The notes below the pieces were generated by a model, which was not told where the DNA came from, did no database searches, and saw only the letters and a program-made list of their open reading frames with translations. A program made the position numbers and the translations under genes. 64,000 bases of DNA from Prorocentrum cordatum (taxonomy: Eukaryota; Sar; Dinophyceae; Prorocentrales; Prorocentraceae), in the NCBI GenBank assembly GCA_963575745.1, contig CAUYUJ010014335.1, positions 306,001 through 370,000 on the forward strand, in the 5' to 3' direction. This document shows positions 31,616 to 40,099 of this stretch, one piece after another (position 1 is the first letter of the stretch; each line of letters opens with the position of its first letter).

Positions 31616-32575
31616 ACTATGTCAAGGAGCTCGACCCCAGGAAGCAGCGCTGGCTCGCGAAGTGCATCAGGGGGGGCAACAGCAACGAGGACTTCGAGGC
31701 GCTGATTGCACATGGGGGGGGTCCAGCTCATGGAGCTGGCCTGTAGCCCCGCATCCATCCTGAGCACGAAGATGGCCGAGAAGTTTGGCGAGGAGGCCGC
31801 GCAACGGGTCAGCTCGTGGAGCAGCCACAAGCTCGGGGCGGCCCAGGGCAATCAGAAGGCCCGGGGGGCCCGGGACAAGGCCGAGCCCGACCACCTCTGG
31901 ATCAGCACTCGGTGTGGTCCCCTGTCCACGCTGACACTCGGTTTCAACGCCTCCAACCCAGGGCAGAGATGGCCAGAAAACGACGGCTCCAAGCGATCAA
32001 AGAGTACAAGGGCGCGGTGCAATTGGTGTACGACCAGGTGGCCCAGGGGGGGCACGCCCACTGGGAGTGGCCCATCAAGTGCGAAGGATGGGGCCATGCC
32101 TTGATTCGCCAGATGATCGAGGCCTGCTCAATGACCGCGGTGAAGGTGGCCGGGTGCCAGCTCGGGGTCAAGAATGAGAAGGGAGAGCCCCTCTTGCAGG
32201 AGTGGCTCATCGCTACGACCTCACCGAAGATGGCGGCTCGGATGGCCACAGAGTGCCCAGGAGGTCGCCGGCATGGTGAGCTCATGGGCGGGGGCCTCAC
32301 GGCCTCGACAAGCTACTACACGGACGAGTTCGCCCAGAGGACCGCGCGGGCCATGATCGAGGGGGCCGCGCCGGACTACCACGAGCTCTTCAGGAGCATG
32401 CCTGCAGAGAATGAGACCAACGAGCACGCCTTCGCGGGGCAACGGGAGTCGAACTCGCACGCCGAGGACCCTGGCTCCAAGGAGTACCAGAAGATCATGC
32501 AGTGGCTCACGTCTGTGCACCGAGGGTCCGGTCACAGCTCCAAGGCGTCCATGCTGCATGCGCTGCAGAGGAAAG
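31616..32575 (+). pseudogene. copia accessory methyltransferase-like module
   Basis: The phase of 31706 reads MELACSPASILSTKMAEKFG and HLWISTRCGPLSTLT (about 31891-31935); after a frameshift near 31940 the next phase gives KRRLQAIKEYKGAVQLVYDQ, GHAHWEWPIKCEGWGHALI, KVAGCQLGVKNEKG and STSYYTDEFAQRTARAMIEG. Acidic or polar CSP near the start, then (I/S)T-CGP-S-L, is the order expected for a Rossmann-fold enzyme whose catalytic loop resembles the PPC loop of cytosine methyltransferases; here it is RCGP. I infer this from pattern alone. The module is common in dinoflagellate copia elements and has no experimentally known function that I know of. Confidence 0.5.
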
Positions 32576-33490
32576 GGGGTGAGCTCCATGGTGATGGGGG
32601 CGGCCCAGGACTTCCACTGCGGGGCGCGCGAGGAGGCGAACAACCACCGCCCGACGCACCCGCCCGTCAGTCTCGCGGCCATACCCCCGAAGTGGAAGCA
32701 GATCCAGGCGGACCAGTTCGAGTGGGAGCACCCGCGGACGAAGCTCAAGGCCAAGTTTTCGCTGATCGTTGACGAGAACTGCAAGGTCGGGGTCACTAAG
32801 CTGTTATACCACATGGTGGGTCAGGACCTCCACAGGAATCCCGTCTGGGCAGACCTCAAGAGCTTCTACGAGGAAAGGTGGCTACCGTACTTCGGGAAGC
32901 CGCAGCGCGTGAAGGTGGACCCCGAGGGCTCCTGGATGTACAAGCAGGCCGCCCAGTATTTTGACTCGGACTCCATCGGGTACGAGCCGAGCCCCGGCCA
33001 GGCTCACTGGCGCATTTCCCTTGCGGAAGAGGCGATCCAGGCAACCAAGGGGACGATGGACAAGCTCGTGACTGAGAACCCGGACATGTCCACCGAAGAG
33101 GCCCTGGCCCGCGCCACCGCAGCCAGGATTTCCCGGGAGGGCGCGCGGGGCCACTCCCCCTTGCAGCGCGCGCTGGGAAGGGCCCCTGACCTGGACGGCC
33201 ACTTCTTCGAGAGCGACTTCGACGAGCTGCCCTGCGTCGAGGCCCAGCGGGTCGACAAGGAGTATGGCGAGAACTACATGAGGATGTGCGCGGCCGAGCA
33301 GGAGTACCTGAGGCAGGTGCACCTGCGTCGCCTGAGTCGCGCAGAGAATGCCAAGAACCAGTTGCTCAAGGCCGTGGCGCCTGGCATGTGGGTGCGCTAT
33401 TTCCGCAAGGAGACAGGCGAGGTCAAAGGCCGATTCAAAAGGGCTCGCGCGGGTGCTCGCTGCGGAGACGAGCTGGCCCGTGGACGGTGA
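32576..33490 (+). CDS. copia integrase (D,D35E)
   Basis: Integrase inserts the cDNA. The zinc-binding HHCC region starts in the previous phase (VHRGSGHSSKASMLHALQRK, about 32517-32576); after a shift at the G run near 32575 the frame continues with DFHCGAREEAN, where the second Cys of the expected CxxC is replaced by Arg. The core is intact: Asp in IQADQFEWEHP (codon 32711), Asp in RVKVDPEGSWM (codon 32918) and Glu in WRISLAEEAIQ (codon 33026), exactly 35 residues after the second Asp. The C-terminal part has GMWVRYFRKETGEVKGRF before the phase breaks again near 33440. Open frame 32411-33490 covers it. Confidence 0.8.
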   Translation, partial: GVSSMVMGAAQDFHCGAREEANNHRPTHPPVSLAAIPPKWKQIQADQFEWEHPRTKLKAKFSLIVDENCKVGVTKLLYHMVGQDLHRNPVWADLKSFYEERWLPYFGKPQRVKVDPEGSWMYKQAAQYFDSDSIGYEPSPGQAHWRISLAEEAIQATKGTMDKLVTENPDMSTEEALARATAARISREGARGHSPLQRALGRAPDLDGHFFESDFDELPCVEAQRVDKEYGENYMRMCAAEQEYLRQVHLRRLSRAENAKNQLLKAVAPGMWVRYFRKETGEVKGRFKRARAGARCGDELARGR

Positions 33491-33752
33491 CCTTGGAGCA
33501 AACGCGACATTGCATCCAGATCGTGCCGGACCTGTGGTCTGGTTGGTCCGGGCAGGACGCATCATCAAGGTGGATGTGTGCCAGATCCGAGCTGCGTCCA
33601 CGCGGGAGATCGCCTGCGCTGAGCTCGGGGCGGGCAAGGACACGCCCTGGACCGCGAACGCATTCATGAATCAGGCGATGCGGCAGGAGTGCCGGGACTT
33701 TTCGTGACTCGACCCCACGGAGCAGGACTAGGAACTCGCATCCTGGGCGGAG
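33440..33752 (+). pseudogene. integrase-RT linker with two stops
   Basis: The phase of 33348 reads GLARVLAAETSW and VWLVRAGRIIKVDVCQIRAAS before TGA (33705-33707), then TAG (33729-33731), after which the same phase enters the RT frame. The strand pattern VVWLVRAGRII-V---QIR is the usual C-terminal DNA-binding end of copia integrase. Confidence 0.6.
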
Positions 33753-35792
33753 GTGCCTGAACCAGCGCCTCCAGTGAAGAAGGCCCGCCACGAGGAGCCG
33801 CCCAGTGAGACCAAGTCCGAGCGCAACCAGATCCCTGTGCGCAGGGCGATTCGGAAGAATACACCACCGCCAGGAGGAGTGGCCAGCATCGCGAAGGCAG
33901 CCCGGGCTGCGCAGGCAGAGGATATCACGATGGAAAGGGCTGCCCTGATGGCCAAGGCATCCTCGGATGCACGATCCTTCTGGGCACGGCAGGGGACATC
34001 CCTGGGGATCTCGGTCGAGCTGCCCCCGGCAGGACAGCCCCTGAAGCAGGCCACGAGACGCATGAGCACCTACATGGCAGGCCAACTGAAAAGTGGGAAG
34101 CGAGAGATCGCAGAGCGGACCCTCGCCCTGGTGGAGGTGGCGAAGTTCAGCGTCGCCAAGGCCACCGAGGTGAACAACTACGTGATATCCTCCGCGCTGG
34201 AATCCATGCCGCCTGGGGCCACCCCGCCACCAGAGGATGTAATGCGCATGCGGTGGATCCTGGAGTGGAAGATGGATGAGACTACGAGTGAGAAGAAACC
34301 CAAGGCCCGGATCGTGGTCTTGGGTTACATGGATCCTGAGTACGAGCACCGGCCGACGACCGCACCAACCATGACCAGGACCTCCCGGCACCCGGTGCTG
34401 CAGGCTATGGCGTGGCTCGGGTTCAAGGGTTACAAGGCCGACGTGACAGTAGCGTTTACCCAGAACCGGGAGATCAAGCACGACCTGTTCGGGATGCCCG
34501 TGGAGGAGCTGGCCGTCGCCCTGGGGATGCTCGAAGGGGTTGCGATGCGACTGCGGAAGGCAGGCTATGGGCTCGTGGAGGCAGCCATCGAGTGGTTCAT
34601 GACGGTGGGCGAGGCCCTGGAGGAGTTCGGCTGGACGCAGATGAAGATGGACCCATGCGTTTTGGCACTCCACGGCCAATCCCACGGCCAGGACACCAGC
34701 TTCACGAAGGAGGCCATGGGTCTATTCACGGGGTCCGAGGTAATGGGCGAGCTGATCGCGGCGGAGGGCGACCTGGACATTGTGGCTATCGCAGGGCCCC
34801 GCGTGGATGACTTCCTGCTCGGAGGGAAGGAGACGGACCCCAGGTGGATCGAAGCCCGGAAGAAGATCGAAGAGCGGTTCAAGTGGAACGTATGGGAGAC
34901 CGAGAATTTCATGCAGACTGTTGTCCGGATCCGGCAGCTTCCAGATATGAGCTTCAAGATGGACCAGAGTGAGCATGTCAAGACCATCGAGAAGGCAGTC
35001 GTGAGCCCGGGGCGAAAGAAGAACAAGGACGCCCCGACCACCGACAAGGAGAAGGGGCAGCTGAGGGCAATCCTGGGTGCCATCGGCTGGCGCTCCGAGC
35101 AGTCAGGCCCCGTGCACTCGGCGGGCGCAAGCCTGTTGCTAAGCGCGATGCCGTCCTCCACCGTGCAGACCCCCGTGGACACGAACCGCCTGGTGGACAG
35201 GGTGCTGGAGGGAGCAGACCTCCCCGTGGGCATCTACAGCCATTCTAGCGCGCAGGTGATCGTTCCCATCGAGTGGTCAGATTCCTCGGAAGCGAACCGC
35301 CCCGACGGAAAATCCACCAAGGGACTTGTCACAGAGATGGCCCCACTACGCATCATGCAGGGAGATGAGTCAGACGTGAGCATGATATCATGGAAGTCAG
35401 GAAAGATCCACCGAGAGTGCCGGAGTTCAGTATCATGTGAGACCCGATCAGCTGTGGACGGTGAGGACGAACTGTTCGGGGTCAAGCTCCAGGGCTTGGA
35501 GATGCTCGGCAATCAGATCGACTGGCGCAACTCGGAAGGGACACTCAGTCAGTTACCCGCCGCCCTCGTGGTGGACGCAAAGGGTCTCTACGACAAGTTG
35601 CAGACCACGGTGTACACATTCCGCGGCAAGGAAAAGAGAATTGACGTGGAGGCCATGACCTTGAAGGAGGGATCGGCGGCGTCCAACAACTGGGTGCTGT
35701 GGGCGCACGGAGACGCTCAGCTGGCGAACTTTTTGACGAAGGGGCACGAGCCTGGACAGCTGGGGATGTACTACAACAGTGGCCACAGGTGA
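33753..35792 (+). CDS. copia reverse transcriptase and RNase H, intact frame
   Basis: A 679-codon open frame with no ATG at its 5' end; it is part of a polyprotein. RT (about residues 150-400): MRMRWILEWKM, KPKARIVVLGYMDPEYE, RPTTAPTMTRTSRHPVLQ, GYKADVTVAFTQNREIK with the first catalytic Asp, LRKAGYGLVEAAIEWF, then the catalytic box AGPRVDDFLLGG (the usual Y/H-V-D-D has Arg). RNase H (about residues 500-670): VPIEWSDSSEANRPDG, ISWKSGKIHRECRS, SCETRSAVDGEDE, LVVDAKGLYDKLQ and WVLWAHGDAQLANFLTKG, giving Asp, Glu, Asp and Asp in order. The TGA at 35790-35792 falls where related elements have Trp after GHR, and the phase stays open to 36005. Confidence 0.9.
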   Translation: MPEPAPPVKKARHEEPPSETKSERNQIPVRRAIRKNTPPPGGVASIAKAARAAQAEDITMERAALMAKASSDARSFWARQGTSLGISVELPPAGQPLKQATRRMSTYMAGQLKSGKREIAERTLALVEVAKFSVAKATEVNNYVISSALESMPPGATPPPEDVMRMRWILEWKMDETTSEKKPKARIVVLGYMDPEYEHRPTTAPTMTRTSRHPVLQAMAWLGFKGYKADVTVAFTQNREIKHDLFGMPVEELAVALGMLEGVAMRLRKAGYGLVEAAIEWFMTVGEALEEFGWTQMKMDPCVLALHGQSHGQDTSFTKEAMGLFTGSEVMGELIAAEGDLDIVAIAGPRVDDFLLGGKETDPRWIEARKKIEERFKWNVWETENFMQTVVRIRQLPDMSFKMDQSEHVKTIEKAVVSPGRKKNKDAPTTDKEKGQLRAILGAIGWRSEQSGPVHSAGASLLLSAMPSSTVQTPVDTNRLVDRVLEGADLPVGIYSHSSAQVIVPIEWSDSSEANRPDGKSTKGLVTEMAPLRIMQGDESDVSMISWKSGKIHRECRSSVSCETRSAVDGEDELFGVKLQGLEMLGNQIDWRNSEGTLSQLPAALVVDAKGLYDKLQTTVYTFRGKEKRIDVEAMTLKEGSAASNNWVLWAHGDAQLANFLTKGHEPGQLGMYYNSGHR

Positions 35793-36005
35793 AAGCTGAT
35801 TCATGACGCCAAGTACCAGAGGTCTAAGAAGCGGAAGGCCGCGGGGACCCTTCCGTTCGAGAGCGCCCCCCCTGGAGTGCTGCGCCATGGAGATGCAGGA
35901 GACGGTGCCGCGCACGCTGCAGCAGGTACTGGAACCAGTCCCGTGGGCGTCCCCGAATACGAGGCGGTTTCTGATTACAGCAGTGATGGAGAGCTTACGG
36001 ACTGA
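35793..36005 (+). pseudogene. C-terminal tail of copia pol beyond a TGA
   Basis: In phase with the RT frame: KLIHDAKYQRSKKRKAAGT, then an acidic/Ala-Gly tail ending VSDYSSDGELTD and TGA at 36003-36005. Basic KKRK clusters are common in these tails. Read-through of TGA is less likely than a TGG to TGA mutation. Confidence 0.5.
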
Positions 36006-36035
36006 ACCATGCTCAGCTTGGAGAACCCTTATCCG

Positions 36036-36404
36036 CGCAAGCTTCAGAGTGCAAGCCTGAGCAGGTCATCCATATTACGTGATGCATATGAGCCACCGTG
36101 TGTGCAGGTCCATAGGTGCGGGGCCCAAAGTGGTGTACCCTACGAAGCTCTGGAGTTTTCATGGGTAAGTTTTTGGGGCACGGGTGCCGTGATGGGACCG
36201 TTGTAACATGCACGTGCGTGTGTGACAATATGTTTGCAGGTGTTATGTCACCGCTTGCCATTCTGTCAAGCGAGCGCCCCCTCGCTTGTGCTCGCGGGCA
36301 CGCGTTTTGATGGGGGCTCTGTGAGCAGAGCCCGGTCGGACGGCCGACCGCGAGAGAGGAAGACAAGTTTGAGACGCTGTGCGTATGCCGCCAACGACTT
36401 GCAG
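36036..36404 (+). repeat. 3' LTR (369 bp)
   Basis: Starts CGCAAGCTTCAGAGTGCAAG, ends GCCAACGACTTGCA. A GGTCGGACGGCC insertion-like difference near 36330 accounts for the 12-base length excess over the 5' LTR. No clear polypurine tract precedes it. Confidence 0.9.
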
Positions 36405-36409
36405 TGCGG
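36405..36409. repeat. target-site duplication GTGCG (right)
   Basis: Matches 28208-28212 exactly, directly after the 3' LTR. Confidence 0.75.
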
Positions 36410-36461
36410 CCCCCCCCCCCGCTGCGGCCGCCAAGAGGAGGCGCGCGGCCGCCGAAGCTTC

Positions 36462-37365
36462 GCCCTGAATGACTTGCGGGGCCCAGGGCCGGCAGCGGGG
36501 CCTGCCGCGGCGCGCCGCGCGGCCCTGCGCGGCAAGCTCAAGCAGGCGCAGGACCAGTTCTCGCGAATGCAGCAGCAGCGCCGCGACGGTGCGGAGGACG
36601 AGCTGGTCGACTTCGAGAAGGACGAGGACGCAGACGCGAGGTCGCAGGGCCAGGTGGGCCCTCGCGGCCCTGCTGCGGGGAAGCGCGCGCTCGCCGACGT
36701 GCCGGGGGATCCGGTCCGCAAGGCATCAAAGACTGGGCCAGGTGGGCTCGTCGGCGATGCGAGGAGCGCTGTGCCAGGCGGGCCCGCTCCCAGCGGTGGA
36801 GGCGCGACCATGCAGGAGCAGCTCGCGGCGCTCGTCAAGGCGCTCCAGAGCGCGGCCAGGAGCTCGGACGAGGCATCCGGCGACATCTTGTCCCGAAGGG
36901 CCTCGCTTCACGTCGCGCCCACTGCGGGAAGCTGTCGCTCGAGCATCCTGTACGCTTGGCCGAGATGAGCCTGGCGCAGATGGCGGAGTATTTCGGCTCG
37001 CAGGACGGCGCTGCGTCTGTCGACCCCCATGGTCCCAACGTCCTGCGCCCCCTCCTCTCGGTCTACCTGCCGCAGCACCCCGCGAAGGAGATCGGCGGGA
37101 AAATCAACCGCGAAATGCGAGCGATCGCAGAGGCGCTCGACCTGCTGCTGCAGGGCCGCACAGCAGCCGTCGCCGACATCCTCGCCCAAGGTTCAAGGCG
37201 ATCCAGGTGGCGGTCAACAACGGGGACTGGTCGGCGGCCAAGTGGCTGGAGCTGATACCGCCGAGGGACCAGCCGCTCGCCCTTCGCAGCGAGGGGGGAT
37301 AGGTGCTCGCGGACATCCAGCACGGGGAGCTCAAGCTGGAGGAGCTGGCCTCGCGACTCCGCTAG
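36462..37365 (+). pseudogene. gag-like protein region
   Basis: The first phase gives GPAAARRAALRGKLKQAQDQ, EDELVDFEKDEDADARS, MQEQLAALVKALQSAARSSD and ISRRASLHV-like text. After a shift near 36955 the next phase has LAEMSLAQMAEYFGSQDG, VLRPLLSVYLPQHPAKEIGG and REMRAIAEALDLLLQGRTAA with VADILAQ; a further shift gives RFKAIQVAVNNGDWSAAKWL and ELIP, then TAG at 37300-37302 and a second stop at 37363. The sequence (L-x-YF, RE-A-A-DLLLQGR, LA-RF-A---NGDW--A--LE) is the typical helical region of gag-like proteins in dinoflagellate elements and probably binds element RNA. Confidence 0.6.
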
Positions 37366-37669
37366 GGAGTCGGCTGGGGCGAGGCGGGGGCAGCGCTGCC
37401 CACTCGCCCTGCGGGCCAGGCAGGGGGGGCCCTGCGACTGCGCAGCCGCCTGCTCGCCGGCCTGCCGACCCAGCGCGCGTCGCGGGGGCCGACGGGACGG
37501 CGGCGGAGAGGGGGCCCGCCCTTGGCCGAGTTGCCACAGCAGCTCGCCCCTGGAAGGAGACCATGGCGAAGCGCCCGAAGAAGCATGGGGAGACGGCCGA
37601 GGCGTACGAGGCCCGCATCAAGTCTCTCCTGCCGCCTTGCCGAGGGCGCTCGCGCCCTTGGGCGCCGCC

Positions 37670-38020
37670 GGTGCCCCCCGACGCCATTCTGCCACGGAGC
37701 CCCGTTGCGTGGCGAAATGCTCCGTGGCCGCCAGAGGGGCCTCTGCAGAGGCCGCCGCCGGCGCCACGGGGGCCGCTGCGGGCGCCGCCAGGGCCCCCCG
37801 AGGCGATTCTGCCACGGGGCCCCGCTGCGTGGCGAAATCCCCCGTGGCCGCCAAAGCCGCGGGGGCCGCCGCGAGCGCCGCCAGGGCCCCCGGGGGCCCG
37901 CCCGGCCGGGGCCGCCGAGGCCCGCGACACAAGACACATCATGTCACAGGCGCCCCGCGCCCCCCGAGGCCATTCTGCCGCGGAGCCCCGCCGTGTGGCA
38001 AAATTCTTCTTGGCCGCCGG
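37670..38020 (+). repeat. three ~120-145-bp repeats, ATTCTGCCACGGAGCCCCG
   Basis: GCCATTCTGCCACGGAGCCC with TGCGTGGCGAAATGC occurs near 37683, again near 37803 (GCGATTCTGCCACGGGGCCC) and a diverged copy near 37970 (GCCATTCTGCCGCGGAGCCC). It lies inside the linker of the retroelement and reads in any frame without function. Confidence 0.8.
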
Positions 38021-38179
38021 AGGGGCTTCTCAGGCCGCCGCCGAGGCAGTGGGGGAGGCGCGGCTGGCAGCTCGCGGCGCGGGCCCGGCGCCGCGCGGGC
38101 TGGAGTCTGAGGGCGCCCCCTGCGACGCGGCGGAAGCGGCGGGGGCCCGAGTAGGGGGCGAGGCGCCGCCGGGCGGGGG

Positions 38180-39135
38180 CCGGTCCCTCGAGGGGACCTC
38201 GGCGGACTTCGAGGCGTGGAGGCGCATGGTCCGCATCGAGTCCGGGTCCATGCTGACGGCCGTCGACCTCGCCGTCGCGCTGCTGGCCCTCGCCGTCGCG
38301 GACCCTGGAGGTCTGGGCGCCCTCGCCAGGGAGTTCACGAAGCGTGCGTCCTCAAAGCGGAGGAGCGGTGGTCGAGGGCGGGGATATTGCCGCTGCCCCT
38401 GCCAGCCTTCTCCTTGGCCAGGCGATGGATGCACGGCAGGCATGGGCATTGCCGCAGCAGGTGCCGTTCCGTTCACGCGGCCAAGAACGTGGTGCTGCAG
38501 TCCTTGCTCCACTTTGAGGCGCTGGGCCTCGATCCATCACGCCGCGGGCGCGCGGTGCCCAGCTGGCAGCACGGTGGCTCGCCGACGCCGGCGCGGCAGC
38601 AGGCCGTGGCGCACTTCCTCTCGCGGGCATAGGTCTTCGCCAGGGAGCCCTCGATCTGCGGGCGTGGAGGTGCTTGCGCTCTCGGCCGCCCTGGTCAACG
38701 CGGCGGTCGACTACGGCGGGGGGCGGGTCGTCGAGGCACTTCCCTGCGCGCTCGCCGAGCTGGCGCCTGGCTTCCCGCAGGCCGAGCACGCGGCCGCGCT
38801 GGAGGGCCCCACGGTCGCTCTGAGGCCCGAGAGCGAGTGGCCCAACCCGCCCCCGCGGGCGCGGGTCAACGTCGGGTCCGACGCTGAGTGGGGGACCCTG
38901 GCCGTGCACCTGGCCAAGCTGAACATGTGCGCCGTGCTTGAACCGCGCGAGGTGCTCCACGTGCGAGGGGCCCCGCCCCTCAACGGCCCGTCCCCGGTCA
39001 GAGAAGGAACGGGGGCGCCATGCGCTGGGGCCGAGCAGGTCACCAGGTTGATCCTCAACGCGGTGCCGGGCAAGCCCTTCGTCGGCGAGGCGTGCGCGCT
39101 CGCGGCCTCGACGGGATCGGGCGGCGCTGCGCCTG
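38180..39135 (+). pseudogene. RT N-terminal region of the methyltransferase-carrying element
   Basis: One phase reads SADFEAWRRM and SMLTAVDLAVALLALAVADP; another RRGDILPLPLPAFSLARRWM-like text (about 38385-38420) and VVLQSLLHFEALGLDPSRRG; the first phase resumes with VEVLALSAALVNAAVDYGGG, RVNVGSDAEWGTLAVHLAKL and NMCAVLEPREVLHVRGAPPL plus QVTRLILNAVPGKP. The last segment is the RT fingers region that precedes the first catalytic Asp in this family. Frameshifts are frequent. Confidence 0.55.
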
Positions 39136-39830
39136 CCTGAAGGGCCCCTGCTGCTGTGGTCGGGCGACGACCAGAAGGGGCCCTTCTTCGCGTGGCGGAC
39201 CCCGCCCTGCTGGCGCGCGCCCACGGCCGTCGGGAGGCTTTCGGCGTGAAGCCTCCGCGCGTCTTCTCGGCCTCGGCGGTCATCTCCATGGCCTGGATGC
39301 ACGCGGCCCCACTCTTCCCGCACATGCATCAGCGTTTGTGCCGGCTGCCGCCGCCGATGTGCGCCGGCCCGCCGCCCAGGGCGGAGCGGCGGAAGGGCGC
39401 CGAGAGGCCGCTTGTCATCGGCAAGCAGGGGCCCATCCTTGCGCCCGCGCGGCAGGTGCACATCGACGACTTCGACGCGCCAGAGATCGTGGAGCAGGCA
39501 GCGGCGATGGAGCTCGCCGGGGCACAGGCAGCAGAGTACCGGGCGCTCGCCCGCAGCAGCGGCGCGCGGGCGAAGGTGGCGACCTCCTCCGACAAGGCCC
39601 GCCTCCACCAGCTGCAGGTGGAGAGGATGGGGGCCTCGGTCGACGGCGTCTCGGGGCGGATTGCAGCGCCGCTCGACAAGGCGTTCAGCACCTGCGCCTT
39701 GGCTCCGGCGACCCTCGACCCGGAGCTTGTCCCGTGGAGGCAGGCCATGGCCGTCTTGGGCCGCCTCGCGAGGATCTCCGAGTCCCGTCACCCTCTGCCC
39801 AGCATCCTCACATCCGCATGGCGGTTGTCG
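39136..39830 (+). pseudogene. RT palm of the methyltransferase-carrying element
   Basis: The first catalytic region appears as LRLPEGPLLLWSGDDQKGPF (about 39125-39190) in one phase, then REAFGVKPPRVFSASAVISM and AWMHAAPLFPHMHQRL (39230-39340) and the catalytic box RQVHIDDFDAPEI (about 39450-39485) in the phase of 39156. HIDD is a variant of the YxDD box. Downstream KARLHQLQVERMGASVDGVS and GRIAAP fit the connecting thumb. The two Asp of the box are intact, but the domain is split over two phases. Confidence 0.6.
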
Positions 39831-40099
39831 GAGCCGAAGGTGGAGGTCTTCCTCGCGCGGGAGGTGAGGGAGGAGCTGATGACTGCGCTCCTCATCGCCC
39901 CGCCGGCACCGGTCTCGCTGCGCAGCCGCCTCGAGGGCATGACGTCCTGCTCGGCGGCGGCGTCTACGTCTCGACGGGGCTCCGCGAACGCGCGGAGGCG
40001 ACCGTTCCCGTCTCAAGCGAGCCCGGCGCGCAGCTGGGAGCAGGTGCGAGGGCCCTCGGCCTCCCCGTCGACCCGCGCGCGCCCTGGACTCGCGCCAAA

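Larger units (their letters stand above)
28213..36404 (+). mobile_element. Ty1/copia LTR retrotransposon, near full length
   Basis: It has LTRs of 357 and 369 bp, a 5-bp target duplication GTGCG, a primer-binding-like site at 28570, and the copia order gag, protease, integrase, RT, RNase H (integrase before RT distinguishes it from gypsy). It also carries two accessory modules between protease and integrase. All coding is on the plus strand. The gag and the protease-to-integrase regions have stops and frameshifts, whereas RT-RNase H is one intact 680-codon frame. LTRs are roughly 90% identical by eye, so insertion is old but clearly younger than the element it split. Confidence 0.9.

Noticed and set aside
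28728-35792. Stop-codon reassignment in the retroelements
   Set aside because: TAA, TAG and TGA all occur in frame together with frameshifts, and known dinoflagellate nuclear genes use the standard code; decay is simpler.
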